This document shows, piece by piece, positions 21,697 through 33,560 of a stretch of 64,000 bases of DNA. Each line of letters opens with the position of its first letter. Position 1 is the first letter of the stretch. The notes beneath the pieces were generated by a model. It was not told where the DNA came from and did not search any database. It was given only the letters and a program-made list of their open reading frames with translations. The DNA comes from Gautieria morchelliformis (lineage: Eukaryota > Basidiomycota > Agaricomycetes > Gomphales > Gomphaceae). Location of the stretch: positions 1-64,000 of the forward strand of contig WHVA01000533.1 of NCBI GenBank assembly GCA_015179125.1, read 5' to 3'. The position numbers and the translations under genes were made by a program.

Positions 21697-22670
21697 TTCC
21701 TATAGGTGAAAGTAGCATGGTGGGAGGTTGTGGGCGTGCTTACAAATAATATTATGTAAAACTTATGTCAGCGGCGAGCGGCGCAGCCGCGAGCACCAAC
21801 GCTGCGCAGCGGTCACGTGACCGGAAGACCGGCGTGAACCTGGAGCGCGAGCGGCGCAGCCGCGAGCTCCTGGCGGTTCACGCCGATCTTCCCGCTCCAG
21901 CGCTCAACCCTGCGCTGAGCTGGCAGAACGCACTGGCAGAACGCTGCGCAGCCGCGTCTGTGCACTCCACCACCACCCTCCTCTCCTCTCTGCCCACTAG
22001 ATAGAATAAAATTGTGTGAGAGTGAATTAATAGATAGCCTATATAGTGTAGAACACAAAAGATTATAGTGTAGAACACAAAAGATCTCTTCCCAGGGAGA
22101 TCTCTGCAGTGAACTATTGGGGTTGACCTCTTCAGTGGGGCAGCTTTTTCTCTGCTAAGGAGCCAGGTAGTCATCCCAGGCTGCCTTAGAGGGAGCCACA
22201 ATTGCATTGCAGTTCTCTTAGTGTTGACTTGCACTACTGGTGGCTGAAGAAGACATCTCCCCAGGACCAGGACCAGGACCAGGACCTTTTACTGGAATTA
22301 TTCCAGTTGGATAGCCGAAGAAGACTTGGATATTTTCATCAAACAATTTCCCCGTCCCTTCCTTGGTACATATATATTTCTCTTTGGTCTGCTGTGAGCC
22401 ATCTGACATTTATTGTATTTTAAATAGAAAATCATAAATTCCCTTGACTTTGCCTAACAAACAAATTCTCAGTCCCATCCTTGGTACGTATATATTTCTC
22501 TGTGCTCTGGTGTGAGCCATCTGACATTTATTTATTTTATTTTAATTAGAAATTAATAAATTCCCCTGACTTTGCCCAAGAAAAATTAACAACAGCTGCA
22601 TCTGCTTGCAAATGTAAGTTGAATTGTGGTAGCTTGATTGTTCCCCTAAGCTTATGCCTGCATTTCTCAG
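21697..22670 (+). promoter_or_regulatory. Helitron-2 leader: palindrome, tandem repeats and 5' intron
   Basis: Contains GAGCGGCGCAGCCGCGAGC, the 12-bp palindrome GGTCACGTGACC (21811-21822), and a diverged tandem repeat (22352-22446 and 22467-22575, sharing CCTTGGTAC.TATATATTTCTC and GTGAGCCATCTGACATTTATT). A probable intron runs 22614-22670 (GTAAGT...TTCTCAG). The same order occurs in the leaders at 58.6 and 61.2 kb. Confidence 0.55.
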
Positions 22671-25600
22671 GCATCCATCTACTCCAGAGAGAAATCGTCA
22701 GCAGGAGCGTGAAAGGGCGAGGGAGGAGCAGGAGGGTCATATGACGTCGCCCACTGATCGGAGAGCGCGTGCACTTGCTGCTGCTGCTGTCAGAGCTCAG
22801 GACCAGCCACCCCCTCCACCACAGCCTTTTTCCATCCCCCACCCTCCTCCTAGAAGCAATGTCGCTGATCCTTTTCAACAACCTGTGGCCGGGCCATCAC
22901 GTCCTCCTAATCTCAGTCCTGGAGAGCAGGTGGCAGCCCTTTGTGCACAGTTAGCAGTTATCCCACCATTACAGCCCCTGAGAAGAAATAGGCCAGACCC
23001 TGTACAGCCTGCTCCCGTAGTAGGTTCAGCGGCTATTGCTCAGTTGCGTGCTCAGGCAGCTGGAATTGGACATCCGGTGGTAGGCTCTACAGCAGTGGCA
23101 GATTTGCGTGCTCAGGCTGCTGGGATACAGCCTATCCCAGCACAGCCCTTGGGAAGACACAGGCAAGCACCTGTACAACCAGCTCCTAGACCTCGTGTAG
23201 TAGGTTCTGCAGGAGTGGCAGCATTGCGTGCTCAGGCCAATGCAATAAGACCAATGCCGCCGCTACTCCCTGCGCTTTTGCGGCCTCTTCAGCGACTCCC
23301 TGCACCTCCTCAGCCACTCCCTGCACCTCCTCAGCCTTCCCAGCCACTCCCTGAACCTCCTCAGCCGCTTCCTGCACCTCCTCAGCTGCTCCCTGCACCT
23401 CCTCAGCCGCTCCCTGTACCTCGGCAGCATCCTCAGCGACCTCCTCCTCCTATTCCACTTGGTCGCTCTAGAGTAATTGAGGCAGATGTGCAGCGTCATG
23501 ATTTGGGTCCCATGGTTATTCCCTGCCCTGACTGTGGAGCATTACACTGGAGGGCAGAACGTCTGCAGAAATCCTCAAATGTGCGGCCCAGGTTTGGTGA
23601 TTGCTGTATGGAAGGAAAGGTGCAGCCGGAAGACCTGCCAGAGCCCCCTCAGCCATTGAAACAGCTCTTAGAAGGCCAGGACCCTGAGGCAAAAGGATTT
23701 CGCCAGAATATCAGGCAGTATAATGCTGCATTTGCATTCACTTCTGTGGGGGCCAACTTTGACCAAGATTTGCTTCGGGAGGGTCGTGGTCCATATGTGC
23801 TCAAGCTACAGGGTGAACTGTATCATCTCCATGGCTCTCTCCTCCCTGACAATGAAGACGATCCAAAGTATGCCCAGCTTTACATATATGATCCTGCACT
23901 GGCTTTGGAAAAGAGAAAAAATCGTAATGAGCGTCTGTCTCCAACTATCATGGGAGACTTGCAGGAAATGCTCCTGCTATGCAATCCTCATGTGCGCACA
24001 TATAAACAAGCAGCTGAGAGGCTCAGAGCTCACGAACAGAATGGTGACATCCAGGCAAGGCTCACGTACAGGGCACACAGGGATCCTAGGAGATATAATG
24101 TCCCAACTGCAGATGAGATTGCAGTCGTTCTTCCTGGAGATGGCATCGACCCGGGACCTAGGGATATTATTGTCCAGCTCAGAGGTGGACCTTTCAGAAG
24201 GGTATTGGATACCAATGCAAACTATGCCTCGCTGCACTATGTCTTGCTCTTTCCCAAGGGAGAGTTGGGATGGGAACCAAGTATTCCTTATCATGAGCCA
24301 GAGCGTGCTCGGCAGGCCAATCCCAATCCAAACAGACGGAGACAGGTCACCCAAATACAGTACCATGCATATCGTCTGTTCCAGAGAGAGAGAGAACCTA
24401 CAACACTCCTGCGTGGTGGCAAATTGTTCCAGCAGTACATTGTAGACTCCTGGGCTGCTGCAGAGCAAAGCAGACTGAGGTGGATCAGGGCCAATCAACA
24501 CACTCTGCGTGCTGAGCAGTATAACCAGATGGTAGATTCATATGGAGGCTTGGACAATGACATTGGAGATGCAAACAGCTTGGGCATAAAAGTCATTCTG
24601 CCTGCGACATTTCAAGGAAGTACACGGGACATGAATCAAAACTGCCATACAACAAAGAAGGGTACCCCTGATTTATTTATTACCATGACTGCCAATCCAA
24701 AGTGGGATGAGATAGTGGCCGAGTTGCTCCCTGGACAAACTGCTCAGGACAGACCTGACCTGGTGTCGCGGGTGTTTCACCTCAAAAAGAAATACCTCAT
24801 TGACTTGATCGTCAAGGACAAGATCTTTGGAGAAACCGTCGCTCGCGTTCACACTATTGAATTCCAGAAGAGGGGGCTCCCACACATGCACCTGCTTACC
24901 TGGCTCGATAGGGAGTCCAAGGTCAAACATCCACATGAGGTGGATTCTATGATTTCAGCAGAGTTCCCTGATCCAGAGACACATCCTGTCCTCTACCGGT
25001 TGGTCTGTGAGCTGATGACACATCGTCCCTGTGGACAAATGAATCCAAACGCACCCTGCATGGAAAATGGCAAGTGCAAGAAAGGCTTCCCAAAGCCTTT
25101 CTGTGAGGAGACCATTGTGAATGTAGATGGATATCCAAAATATCGTCGTCGCAATGATGGAAGGCTGCACAATGTCAGAGGTGACATGGTGGACAACAGA
25201 TGGGTTGTGCCATACTCTCCTCTGCTCTTGCACAAACTCCGGTGTCACATCAACCTTGAATTCACCTTCAGTGTGAGGTGCGTCAAGTATATCCACAAGT
25301 ATCTATACAAGGGCCACGATCGGACCACCATGGAGTTTGGTCGCACCCAGGATGAAATTAAGCAGTACCTGGACGCTCGCTATGTCAGTGCTCATGAGGC
25401 CTGTTGGAGGTTGCTGGAGCGGGAAATCCACACCCAGGTGCCTGCAGTCATGGCACTGCCAGTCCATGAAAAAGACCAGCAATCAGTCGTTTTCAATCCT
25501 GATGCTGATCTGCTCACCATCATGAACAGGGTCGAGGGGTCAAAGACAGCGCTCATGGCTTACTTTGAAGCCAATGCTGCCTACCCTCATGCATGCGATG

Positions 25601-27632
25601 TGCTCTATGTGGATTTTCCTGAGCATTTTACCTGGAAAAAAGAGGAAAGGGTATGGACACCACATCAAAGGGGATATAGCATTGGACATCTTCACTTTGC
25701 AAGCCCAAAATCAGGAGAGAGATTTTATTTGCGCACTCTCCTCACGGTGGTCAAGGGGGCCAGATCCTTTGAGGAGCTTAGGACAGTGGATGGCATACAA
25801 TGTGCTACTTACAAGGAGGCCTGTCTTGCCAGTGGACTTCTGGAGGATGATCAGGAGTGGAGGGTGTGTCTCCAGGAAGCCAGTGGCATGAAAACAGGCG
25901 CTCAGCTCAGACATCTCTTTGCCACCATCCTTGGTCATTGCATTCCCTCACAACCTGACAGACTATGGGACACCTTCAAGGAGCACATATGTGATGATCT
26001 CAGACATCGGCTTCAAGTCAGACACAATATCCAGGAGTCACGGGATGATCAGGTCTATGATTTTGGCCTCTTTCTCTTGGATAAACTCCTTCAGCGTAAT
26101 GGCATGTCCTTGAGCAGCTTTAAAGATATGCCTCGGGTGGTAGGCGAGTGGGAGGTCCTGATTGGAAACAGGTTCATAGCTGAGCAGTGGGACTATGACC
26201 CTGTTCAAGAGAGGCAGATGGCTGATGAGGAGGTTCCCAAGCTGAATGAGGGGCAAAGGTCTGCCCATGATCAAATATTACGGTCGGCACTGGACATAGA
26301 TTCTCAGGGGAAACCTAATGGACAAATGTTTTTCGTCACTGGCTCAGGGGCGCTGGGAAATTATTCACATGGAACATCCTAATCCACTCCTGTAGAGCGG
26401 AGAGTCTCATTGTGCTTGCTGTAGCCTCATCTGCAATGGCTGCACTTATCCTCACTAATGGGACAACCTCTCACAGCATGCTTGGAATTCCAATTCCTGT
26501 CCATGAGGGCTCTCTCTCCTCCATCAAAAAGAAATCTGACCAGGCTGATATGCTGAGACTGGCCAGGCTCATCATTTGGGATGAGGCTGCAATGCAGCAT
26601 CGCCATGCCATAGAGGCCATTGACAGGACACTAAGGGATTTCCTTGACCAGCCTGACAGACCCTTTGGTGGCATCACAGTCACCTTTGGAGGTGACTTTC
26701 AGCAGACTCTCCCAATTGTCCCCAAAGGCTCCAAGGAGTATATCGTGGGAGCTACCCTTCAGAAGTCATATCTGTGGCCAAAGATCAAGGTCCTCCATCT
26801 GACAGAGAACATGCGGGTGAGAAATGACCCTGACAGAGCCAGGTTTGCAGAATGGCTGCAGAATGTGGGTCAAGGAAAGGATCTCCCACTAGATCATACG
26901 TTCTCACTCCCTCAACACATGGTTTGTGGCCCTGGAATTGCAGAGCTGATCCAGGAAATATACCCTGGCATTGGCAATGCAATCCCTGCCCAGGACAATT
27001 ATTTCTTGGAGCGGGCCATCCTCTGTCCCAGAAATATTGAGGTCAATGAGATCAATTCCATGGTGTTGAGGCAGTTTCCAGGTGATGCTCAGGTCTTCCA
27101 CTGTGCAGATTCTGTCAAGGAAACCGACTTTGAAGAGCAGTATCCTGTGGAGTATCTGAATTCCATAGAGATGGGCAGTCTTCCTCCTGCTCACTTGGAA
27201 GTCAAGCCTGGAGTGCCTCTGATGATGTTGCACAATTTGGATAAGAAGCAAGGACTATGCAATGGGACAAGGTTGCAGTTGGTGAGGATGAGGAATAGAG
27301 TGTTGGAGGTCAGGATCATCTCGGGTCCACGTGCAGGAAATACTGCTTTTATCCCCAGGATCACTATTTCACCATCAGAGGGAGAATTACCATTTGTGCT
27401 GCAGAGGAGACAGTTTCCAGTGCGTGTGGCATTTGCAATGACCATCAACAAGTCTCAGGGACAGTCTTTGGGTATGGTTGGGCTGGACCTGAGATATCCA
27501 GTGTTTGGACATGGTCAGTTGTATGTTGGTGTTTCAAGGGGAACAAGCTGGAACAAAGTGAAGGTCTTGCTTGAGGAGGGTTTGAACACAACCAACATTG
27601 TATATAAAGATGTATTACTTAGAGCTCCTTGA
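22654..27632 (+). pseudogene. Helitron-2 RepHel, single-base frameshift in Walker A
   Basis: The first open part (22654-26382, 1242 residues) has a Pro-rich N-terminus with three VGSA..A.LRAQA repeats, a CPDCGALHW motif, the Rep HUH motif GLPHMHLL (about residue 743) and the tyrosine motif KYIHKYLYKG (about 875). At about 26346 one G is missing from a G run inside the helicase P-loop (GSG-GAGK). The frame then continues in the +2 register to 27632 with SSAMAAL, IIWDEAAMQH, GGDFQQTLP, NKSQGQSLG and VGVSRG. The likely exon start is 22671 after an AG acceptor, and the first conserved Met is at about 22741 (MTSP, shared with Helitron-1), so the start at 22654 is uncertain. One base separates this from a full gene of about 1650 residues. 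Confidence 0.9.
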
Positions 27633-27679
27633 TTTCTGATATCTACTTGATGCAAATTGATTACTTTGATTTTCCCCAA

Positions 27680-27794
27680 TGCACTTGACCTTACTGATAT
27701 GTTAGACTTACCGATGCATTAGACTTACTGATGCGTTTGACCTTACTGAGGCATTTGACTTGCACCCCCGTGCGAAGCGCGGGTATCCACCTAG
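27680..27794 (+). other. Helitron-2 3' subterminal repeats and terminator hairpin
   Basis: Iterations of a 16-18 bp motif (CTTGACCTTACTGATGCA type; also AGACTTACTGATGCG) precede the hairpin. The same motif array precedes the hairpin at 61015-61085 and 63135-63205. Confidence 0.75.
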
Positions 27795-27868
27795 TAGATA
27801 TGAAAGAAGCACGCTGGGAGGACGGTGGGAGAGCGTGATGGCAGGGGGTAGAGAACGCGCGTCGTGCG

Positions 27869-28357
27869 TGTTGGGTGCATTTATGCTCCTGCACCAAAAT
27901 CAAGCATAATATATTCAATTTATTGTGTGGTGTTTCAATATTTTCTCATACTGTTCTTGTACCATGCATCCATTTCTCTGCTTATTTTCGAAATTTTCTA
28001 GTCACTCTCTATCTCTCCATTTCATTCTGTTATTTCTACTTTCACAGGCGGCTGCACCCAGCGGAGTTTGAAACGACTTCGACGCGCGAGCCCTTGGGCG
28101 CTAAAGGGCCGGGTGCAAGTATATGCCTTCTGAGACAGGATTACACTCCTCTCTCAGTGACAATAAATTCACTGAGAGAGGCGAGTAGTATCTTTCATAT
28201 TTACATAGCATGTTGACTGAAAATCATGTAGTATATTTGATTCTAGGTACTGTATTAATACATCAGTGACAATAAATTCACTGAGAGAGTATATTTGATT
28301 CTAGCTTTCTAAGAACTCTACCGAACCTTCCCTGCCATAGCCCCCTAGTTGCTAACA
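27869..28357 (+). repeat. Copia-2 5' LTR
   Basis: 489 bp, TG...CA. Contains an inverted pair around 28152-28190 (CTCTCTCAGTGACAATAAATT / CACTGAGAGAG) and a second copy of that motif at 28265-28290. Confidence 0.95.
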
Positions 28358-28363
28358 AGGGTT

Positions 28364-31300
28364 ATGGGCCCCGCAGATACTTCGCAGAAGCTTTTGGGTG
28401 TGGAGAAGCTTGCAACAGATGGAAGTAATTGGCCTCTGTGGCGAGCTACTCTCACAAGTTATTTTGAGTCCAAAAATCTACTCAGGCATATAGAAGGGAG
28501 AGCCATTCGACCTCCTGATCCTCCAGTCATGCCCCCAGGCCATATTCTCACAGAAGCTGAGGAAACTCAGATAGAGAAGGCTGAGGAGAAGCTGGAGAAA
28601 TATCTTGCCAGAGAAGGACAGGCAAAAACCCAAATAATCGTCTCAGTGTCAGAGTCACTAGCCCTGATGCTACAGAAGAGACATACAGCAAAAGAAGTCT
28701 GGGATGCATTGGTCAATGAGATGACCAAAAAGCCCAAGATGGTCCTCACCAACCTACAGAGACAGCTTCGCAGTATGAGGTGTCCTGAGGATGGAGACTT
28801 GAGAGATCACTTGGACAAGGCCCAAGACCTCTATGCTCGTCTCAATGAGATGGGAGCCAGAATTTCTGAAGGAGAGTTCACCGACATTATCCTTGCATCA
28901 CTTCCACCCTCCTATGAGGCAGTTATGAATGCCCTTACCACGTCGCTCGAAGAATGTGGAATGCCCTTAGTGCCTGATGATATTATCAGAGTACTAAAGG
29001 CTCAATATGACAGGAGAAAGACCCTCAATATTTCACAAGAAGAGCAGGCATTTATTGGTTCATCTACGAAAGGGCAGAAGGGCCGGAAAGACCCGAAGGT
29101 GCTTGCATGCACTAATTGCCACAAGCCTGGACATGCTATAGAAAGTTGCTGGGCTAAAGGAGGTGGTAAAGAAGGCCAGGGGCCACGTCAGAAGAAGAAA
29201 GCGAAAGCCAAAAAGAAGAAGGGCAAAGCCAAGGCGAATGTTGCCGAAGAAGTGTCCTCTGAGGAGGATGAGAGTGGCAGTCCAGCCGCTTTCGCCAACT
29301 TCGACTGCTCTAATTTGAGTAGTTTATCTCTGGACACTGTTGTTATCCTCGACACTGGAACGACCGCACATATGACCCCTCACAAGAATTTATTGAGGGA
29401 TTACAGTCCATTCTCACAGCCGCGCACAATTCGTGCAGCCAACAAAGGCACTTTTGATGCCTTCGGTTCAGGCTCACTCGTGCTATCTAACAAGGTTGGA
29501 GATAAGACTGTGAACATTACATTGAAGGATACGTTCTATGCGCCCAAAATGGCTGTTACCCTGATCTCGATCGGCCGGTGCGATGAGGCAGGCTATAACA
29601 CACAAATAGCTGATCAGAAATGCACAATATCCAATCGTAAAGGCAGGATATTGATGCAAGCACCGAAGCTGAATGGCTTATATCGATTTGATTTACAACA
29701 CACAAGTGCCGAAGCGCATGTATGCGCATCAGCCATGGAAATACATCAAAAATGGGGCACATTTCACAAAAGTCCCTACAGCATTTGCTCAACCGTGGCA
29801 TGATATTAGGCATTGAATTGAGCTCAAAAGGTGACAAGGTTGTTTGCGATGCGTGCATTCAGGCGAAGATTGCACGCAAATCACTTCCTCAGGAACCCAG
29901 AAGCCGATCATCAAAATTCGGTGACAGAATTTATTCTGATGTCTGGGGACCAGCGAGACACTCCACAATTGACAAGAAATCCTATTATGTGTCTTTCATC
30001 GACGACTACTCAAGAGAATCGGTTATCTATTTGATGGCAAACAAATCGGAAGCATTTTCAAAATACAAACTCTACGAGGCCTTGATGCTTCGACAGAGGA
30101 ATATGCACATCAAAGCACTTGTTTCCGACAGAGGGGGCGAATACACAAGCTCAGAATTTGAACAACATTTGGCCAAGCAAGGCACGAAGCATCGGTTAAC
30201 CGTGCACGACACCCCAGAGTCAAATGGTGTTGCTGAACGTTTAAACCGAACTCTAGTTGAAAGAGCTCGTGCCATGCTATTGGAATCAAGTCTTCCTAAG
30301 ACTCTATGGGGGCATGCAATTTTGCACGCCAACTATCTTAGGAATCGGACACATACAAGAGCTTTGCCAGACAAAACCCCTTTTGAAATGATCCATCACG
30401 AGAAACCGAACCTGAAAGACATACACGTGTGGGGAATTGAAGTCTACGTTAAAGTCAAAGAGGGAAACAAACTAGCAGCCCGTGCCAAAAGAGCTCGGTG
30501 GATAGGAATCCCTGGACAAAGCCATGGTCACTGCATCTACTGGCCTGACTCTCAGAAGGTTTCTGTCGAGCGGAATATTATATTTGACTCAGAGATGAAG
30601 GGGGCAAAGCTCCAATCATTTCTATTGAAGAGTCACAGCTACCTACGTCCAGAAAAATGGTACAGGCCATCTCGGCGCCAGCACCTATGCCTAGCCGCTT
30701 AGTCAGCGAAGAGGCAAAGATCGAGGAAATTGATGATGATGAACCAGAGGAACGTCTGAAAGAGCTGCAACCCAGTCAGACTGTTGATGCCAGACCTAAA
30801 GAAGCTGCTCCAACAAGGAGAAGCGAGAGAATCCGTCAGCAGCAGGTGCAACCGGCCCTAAGTGGTCCCGTAACAAGATCTCAAACCAAGAGACATGCTG
30901 GTGCAGATATCACTACACTAGCTTACGAGGACATTGAGGACCATCAAGACAAATTATTCGAACAAGATTTATCCTCTGTCACTGACGGCATCAGTGATTA
31001 TAACCTTGCCATCAGTACACTTTCGACCTCCGATCAAAACAAAGATAATGTACTGCCGGATTTAAATCAGACCGAGCCTAGCAATGCAGATGAAGCCTTA
31101 AATGATCCTATGTGGAAAGCATCGATGGATAAAGAGTATAAGGTGCTACTCGACAAAGGTGTATGGGAAGTGGTTAAACCACCTCCTGGGGCAAATATTG
31201 TTGGAAATAGATGGGTATTCCTCTGGAAACGCAATCCAGAAGGTGAACCCATCACACCTAGATCGAGGATGGTCGCCCAAGGCTTTACACAAAGTTTTGG

Positions 31301-32612
31301 AGTTGACTACAATGAAACCTATGCACCTGTTGCTCGGATGACTTCCTTACGGATTATATGTGCCATTGCTGCCAGGAATAACTGGCCTATTCACCAAATG
31401 GATGTGGACAGTGCGTATTTTAATGCTACACTGCCAGAACCTATTTACATGAGACAGCCGTATGGATATGAGACCGAAGACAAAGATGATGTCCTCCTGC
31501 TGAAGAAAGCACTTTATGGCCTCAAACAATCTGGAAGGGAATGGTACAAACGTCTGAGTGGTGAATTTCTCAAATTAGGATTCACTAAATCAGCTTCGGA
31601 TGGAGCTGTATTTTGTAGACGTGGACCGAGAGGGCATGCGATTATTGCGACAGCAGTAGACGACCTCACTATCACAGCTGAGAGTCAACCAATCCTCGAT
31701 GGGGTAAAGCATGATCTTGCCCAGATCTTCAGTATGAAAGATCTAGGCGAGATTCACTGGCTTTTGAACCTCAAAATCGAAAGAGATTGGAATAACAAAT
31801 CGATTGCAATATCACAAGCCACATACATCCAGAAAATCATCATAAAATTCAATCTGGATGATGCCAAAACATTTTCCACACCTCTCGACCCAGCCGTTAA
31901 ATTATCCAGGGACCAATGCCCTTCCACAGATGAAGACAAACAGAAGATGTCAAGAATTCCATACAGACAAGCGATAGGATCATTGATGTGGGCAGCAGTA
32001 GCCACTCGACCGGACATTGCGTTCGCAGTGTCATTACTTTCTCAATTCCTCGAAAACCCAGGTCCAACACATTGGCATGCAGTCAAACGTGTCTTTAAAT
32101 ATCTAAAAGGCACGATGGACTACAAATTGACACTTGGGAAAAATCGAGACGGCCTCATTGGGTATTCAGATGCGGATTGGGCTTCTCAAGAGCACAGGCA
32201 CTCATACTCGGCTTATATTTTTCAGATTGATGGAGGGACAGTATCATGGAGTTGTCAAAAACAATCCATAGTAGCCCTATCATCAACTGAAGCCGAATTC
32301 GTTGCTCTGACTCATGCGAGCAAAGAAGCCTTATGGATGCGCCACTTTATTTCTGAAGTATTCCAACCGCTGAATTGTCCCATCAAACTTTATTCAGACA
32401 ATCAATCAGCCATTGCCATCGTCTATGGCACTCAACAACACACGAGGACCAAGCATTTCGACATTAGATTATATTTCATCCGAGATATAGTCGAAGATGA
32501 AGAAATTAAGCTTGTGTACCTACCAACGGAACACATGCTAGCCGATCTTCTCACTAAAGGACTTCCTAGTCCTAGAGTGAGAATCCTCAACGAGAGAATC
32601 GGAATATATTAA
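28364..32612 (+). pseudogene. Copia-2 gag-pol, two single-base frameshifts
   Basis: The start ATG (28364) lies within the primer binding site. Gag has a CCHC knuckle (CTNCHKPGHAIESC near 29110) and the protease has ILDTGTTAHM (about 29350). A one-base loss at about 29751 in the pre-integrase segment (HQK-GHIS) shifts to the frame covering the integrase to 30700 (SDVWGP, VSDRGGEY, NGVAERLNR). A second one-base loss at about 30590 shifts to the frame covering RT and RNase H to 32612 (MDVDSAYFNA, AVDDLTITAES, SDADWAS, STEAEFVAL, SDNQSAIAI). RT reads AVDD rather than YVDD; the remnant at 41170 also has AVDD, so this is a lineage trait. Stop at 32612 is just before the 3' LTR. Confidence 0.9.
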
Positions 32613-32625
32613 GCTTGAGGGGGCG

Positions 32626-33114
32626 TGTTGGGTGCATTTATGCTCCTGCACCAAAATCAAGCATAATATATTCAATTTATTGTGTGGTGTTTCAATATTT
32701 TCTCATACTGTTCTTGTACCATGCATCCATTTCTCTGCTTATTTTCGAAATTTTCTAGTCACTCTCTATCTCTCCATTTCATTCTGTTATTTCTACTTTC
32801 ACAGGCGGCTGCACCCAGCGGAGTTTGAAACGACTTCGACGCGCGAGCCCTTGGGCGCTAAAGGGCCGGGTGCAAGTATATGCCTTCTGAGACAGGATTA
32901 CACTCCTCTCTCAGTGACAATAAATTCACTGAGAGAGGCGAGTAGTATCTTTCATATTTACATAGCATGTTGACTGAAAATCATGTAGTATATTTGATTC
33001 TAGGTACTGTATTAATACATCAGTGACAATAAATTCACTGAGAGAGTATATTTGATTCTAGCTTTCTAAGAACTCTACCGAACCTTCCCTGCCATAGCCC
33101 CCTAGTTGCTAACA
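32626..33114 (+). repeat. Copia-2 3' LTR
   Basis: 489 bp, matches 27869-28357 base for base as far as I could compare. Confidence 0.95.
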
Positions 33115-33282
33115 GTGCGCAGTGTCTTAGTCAGGATTAGACGCTGCTCGCGGCTGCGCCGCTCGCATTCAAGCCCCGCCATAGTGCGTGGTTTGTTTGC
33201 ATCTTAGTCAGGATTATGTCAAGCTTATGTCAGCAGAGCGTGCTGTTTTCATATAGTGAGCCCACAACCGCCCCCCCTAGAA
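33115..33282 (-). other. Helitron-1 5' terminal segment
   Basis: On the minus strand: TTCTAGGGGGGGCGGTTG, TGCTGACATAAGCTTGACAT, then GAGCGGCGCAGCCGCGAGC. This is the same leader design as Helitron-2. It is separated from the rest of Helitron-1 by Copia-2. Confidence 0.7.
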
Positions 33283-33560
33283 CTTTATACTATAGATTTC
33301 GTCAATTAGAGCCATATGGCCAAGAGAAATACACGGATATGAAACGCACCTGGTTGTTAAAGTCCGTTCGGCCATGTGGTTGATGACGACGTGCAGGAGA
33401 TACATCCCTCTGTCGTGCAGAGCCTTTGAGAGAGCATTGAGCTGTCATTAACGTCGTGAGCCGACACTATACGCAGGGGCCAAGCAGGAACTACGTACAC
33501 TAGTCTCGTCACCTTAGTGGGTATTGAGTGCCGTGATATCCTGGCTCCAATACCTTCGGC
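33283..33560 (-). pseudogene. Alpha-amylase pseudogene, N-terminal part
   Basis: The minus strand reads YWSQDITALNTH (about 33555-33510), then LNALSKALHDRGMYL and VVINHMAE (about 33445-33365), matching the fungal alpha-amylase order GYW..D, ALH.RGMYLM and DVVANHM. The exon ends at 33350. A 60-nt intron (33290-33349) precedes seven exon bases (33283-33289) that abut Helitron-1. Reading across the deleted Helitron stays in frame into 14988. Some stops and small gaps occur upstream, and no signal peptide region was found. Confidence 0.7.

Larger units (their letters stand above)
21697..27794 (+). mobile_element. Helitron-2: autonomous Helitron nested in Helitron-1
   Basis: The 5' terminus is TTCCTATAGGTGAAAG at 21697 (TC at 21698). 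The 3' end is hairpin CCCGTGCGAAGCGCGGG (about 27768-27783), then TATCCAC and CTAG at 27791-27794. Flanks are A (21696) and T (27795), the expected AT target. Length is about 6.1 kb with one RepHel gene carrying a single frameshift. Its 3' end and subterminal repeats match those of the tandem Helitrons at 58-63 kb, so it, or an intact relative, is the likely helper of those elements. Confidence 0.85.
27869..33114 (+). mobile_element. Copia-2: Ty1/copia LTR retrotransposon nested in Helitron-1
   Basis: Two 489-bp LTRs (27869-28357, 32626-33114), TGTTGG...CTAACA, appear the same throughout and are flanked by a perfect GTGCG duplication (27864-27868, 33115-33119). The primer site GGGTTATGGGCCC (28359-28371) follows the 5' LTR and the purine tract TTGAGGGGGCG precedes the 3' LTR. 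The interior encodes gag-pol with two single-base frameshifts. Matching LTRs mean a recent insertion, so the frameshifts may be in the template RNA or sequencing errors. Confidence 0.95.
14989..33282 (-). mobile_element. Helitron-1: autonomous Helitron, minus strand, with two nested elements
   Basis: The 3' end (minus strand) is a hairpin (CCCGGTGCGAAGCACGGG) 13 nt before CTAG, ending at 14989 and followed by host T. The 5' end lies at 33282 (TTCTAGGGGGGGCGG), 18 kb away, because Helitron-2 (21697-27794) and Copia-2 (27869-33114) inserted into its leader. Remaining pieces are 14989-21696, 27795-27868 and 33115-33282, about 6.9 kb. Both outer flanks are the same alpha-amylase gene and rejoin in frame, which fixes the boundaries. 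Helitrons insert without target duplication, usually at AT; here the site reads G|T on the minus strand. Confidence 0.8.

Noticed and set aside
27795..27868. A third Helitron start directly after Helitron-2 (some likeness TGAAAG.AGC...TGGGAGG)
   Set aside because: Better explained as the Helitron-1 leader into which Helitron-2 inserted, since the amylase flanks require Helitron-1 to continue here.
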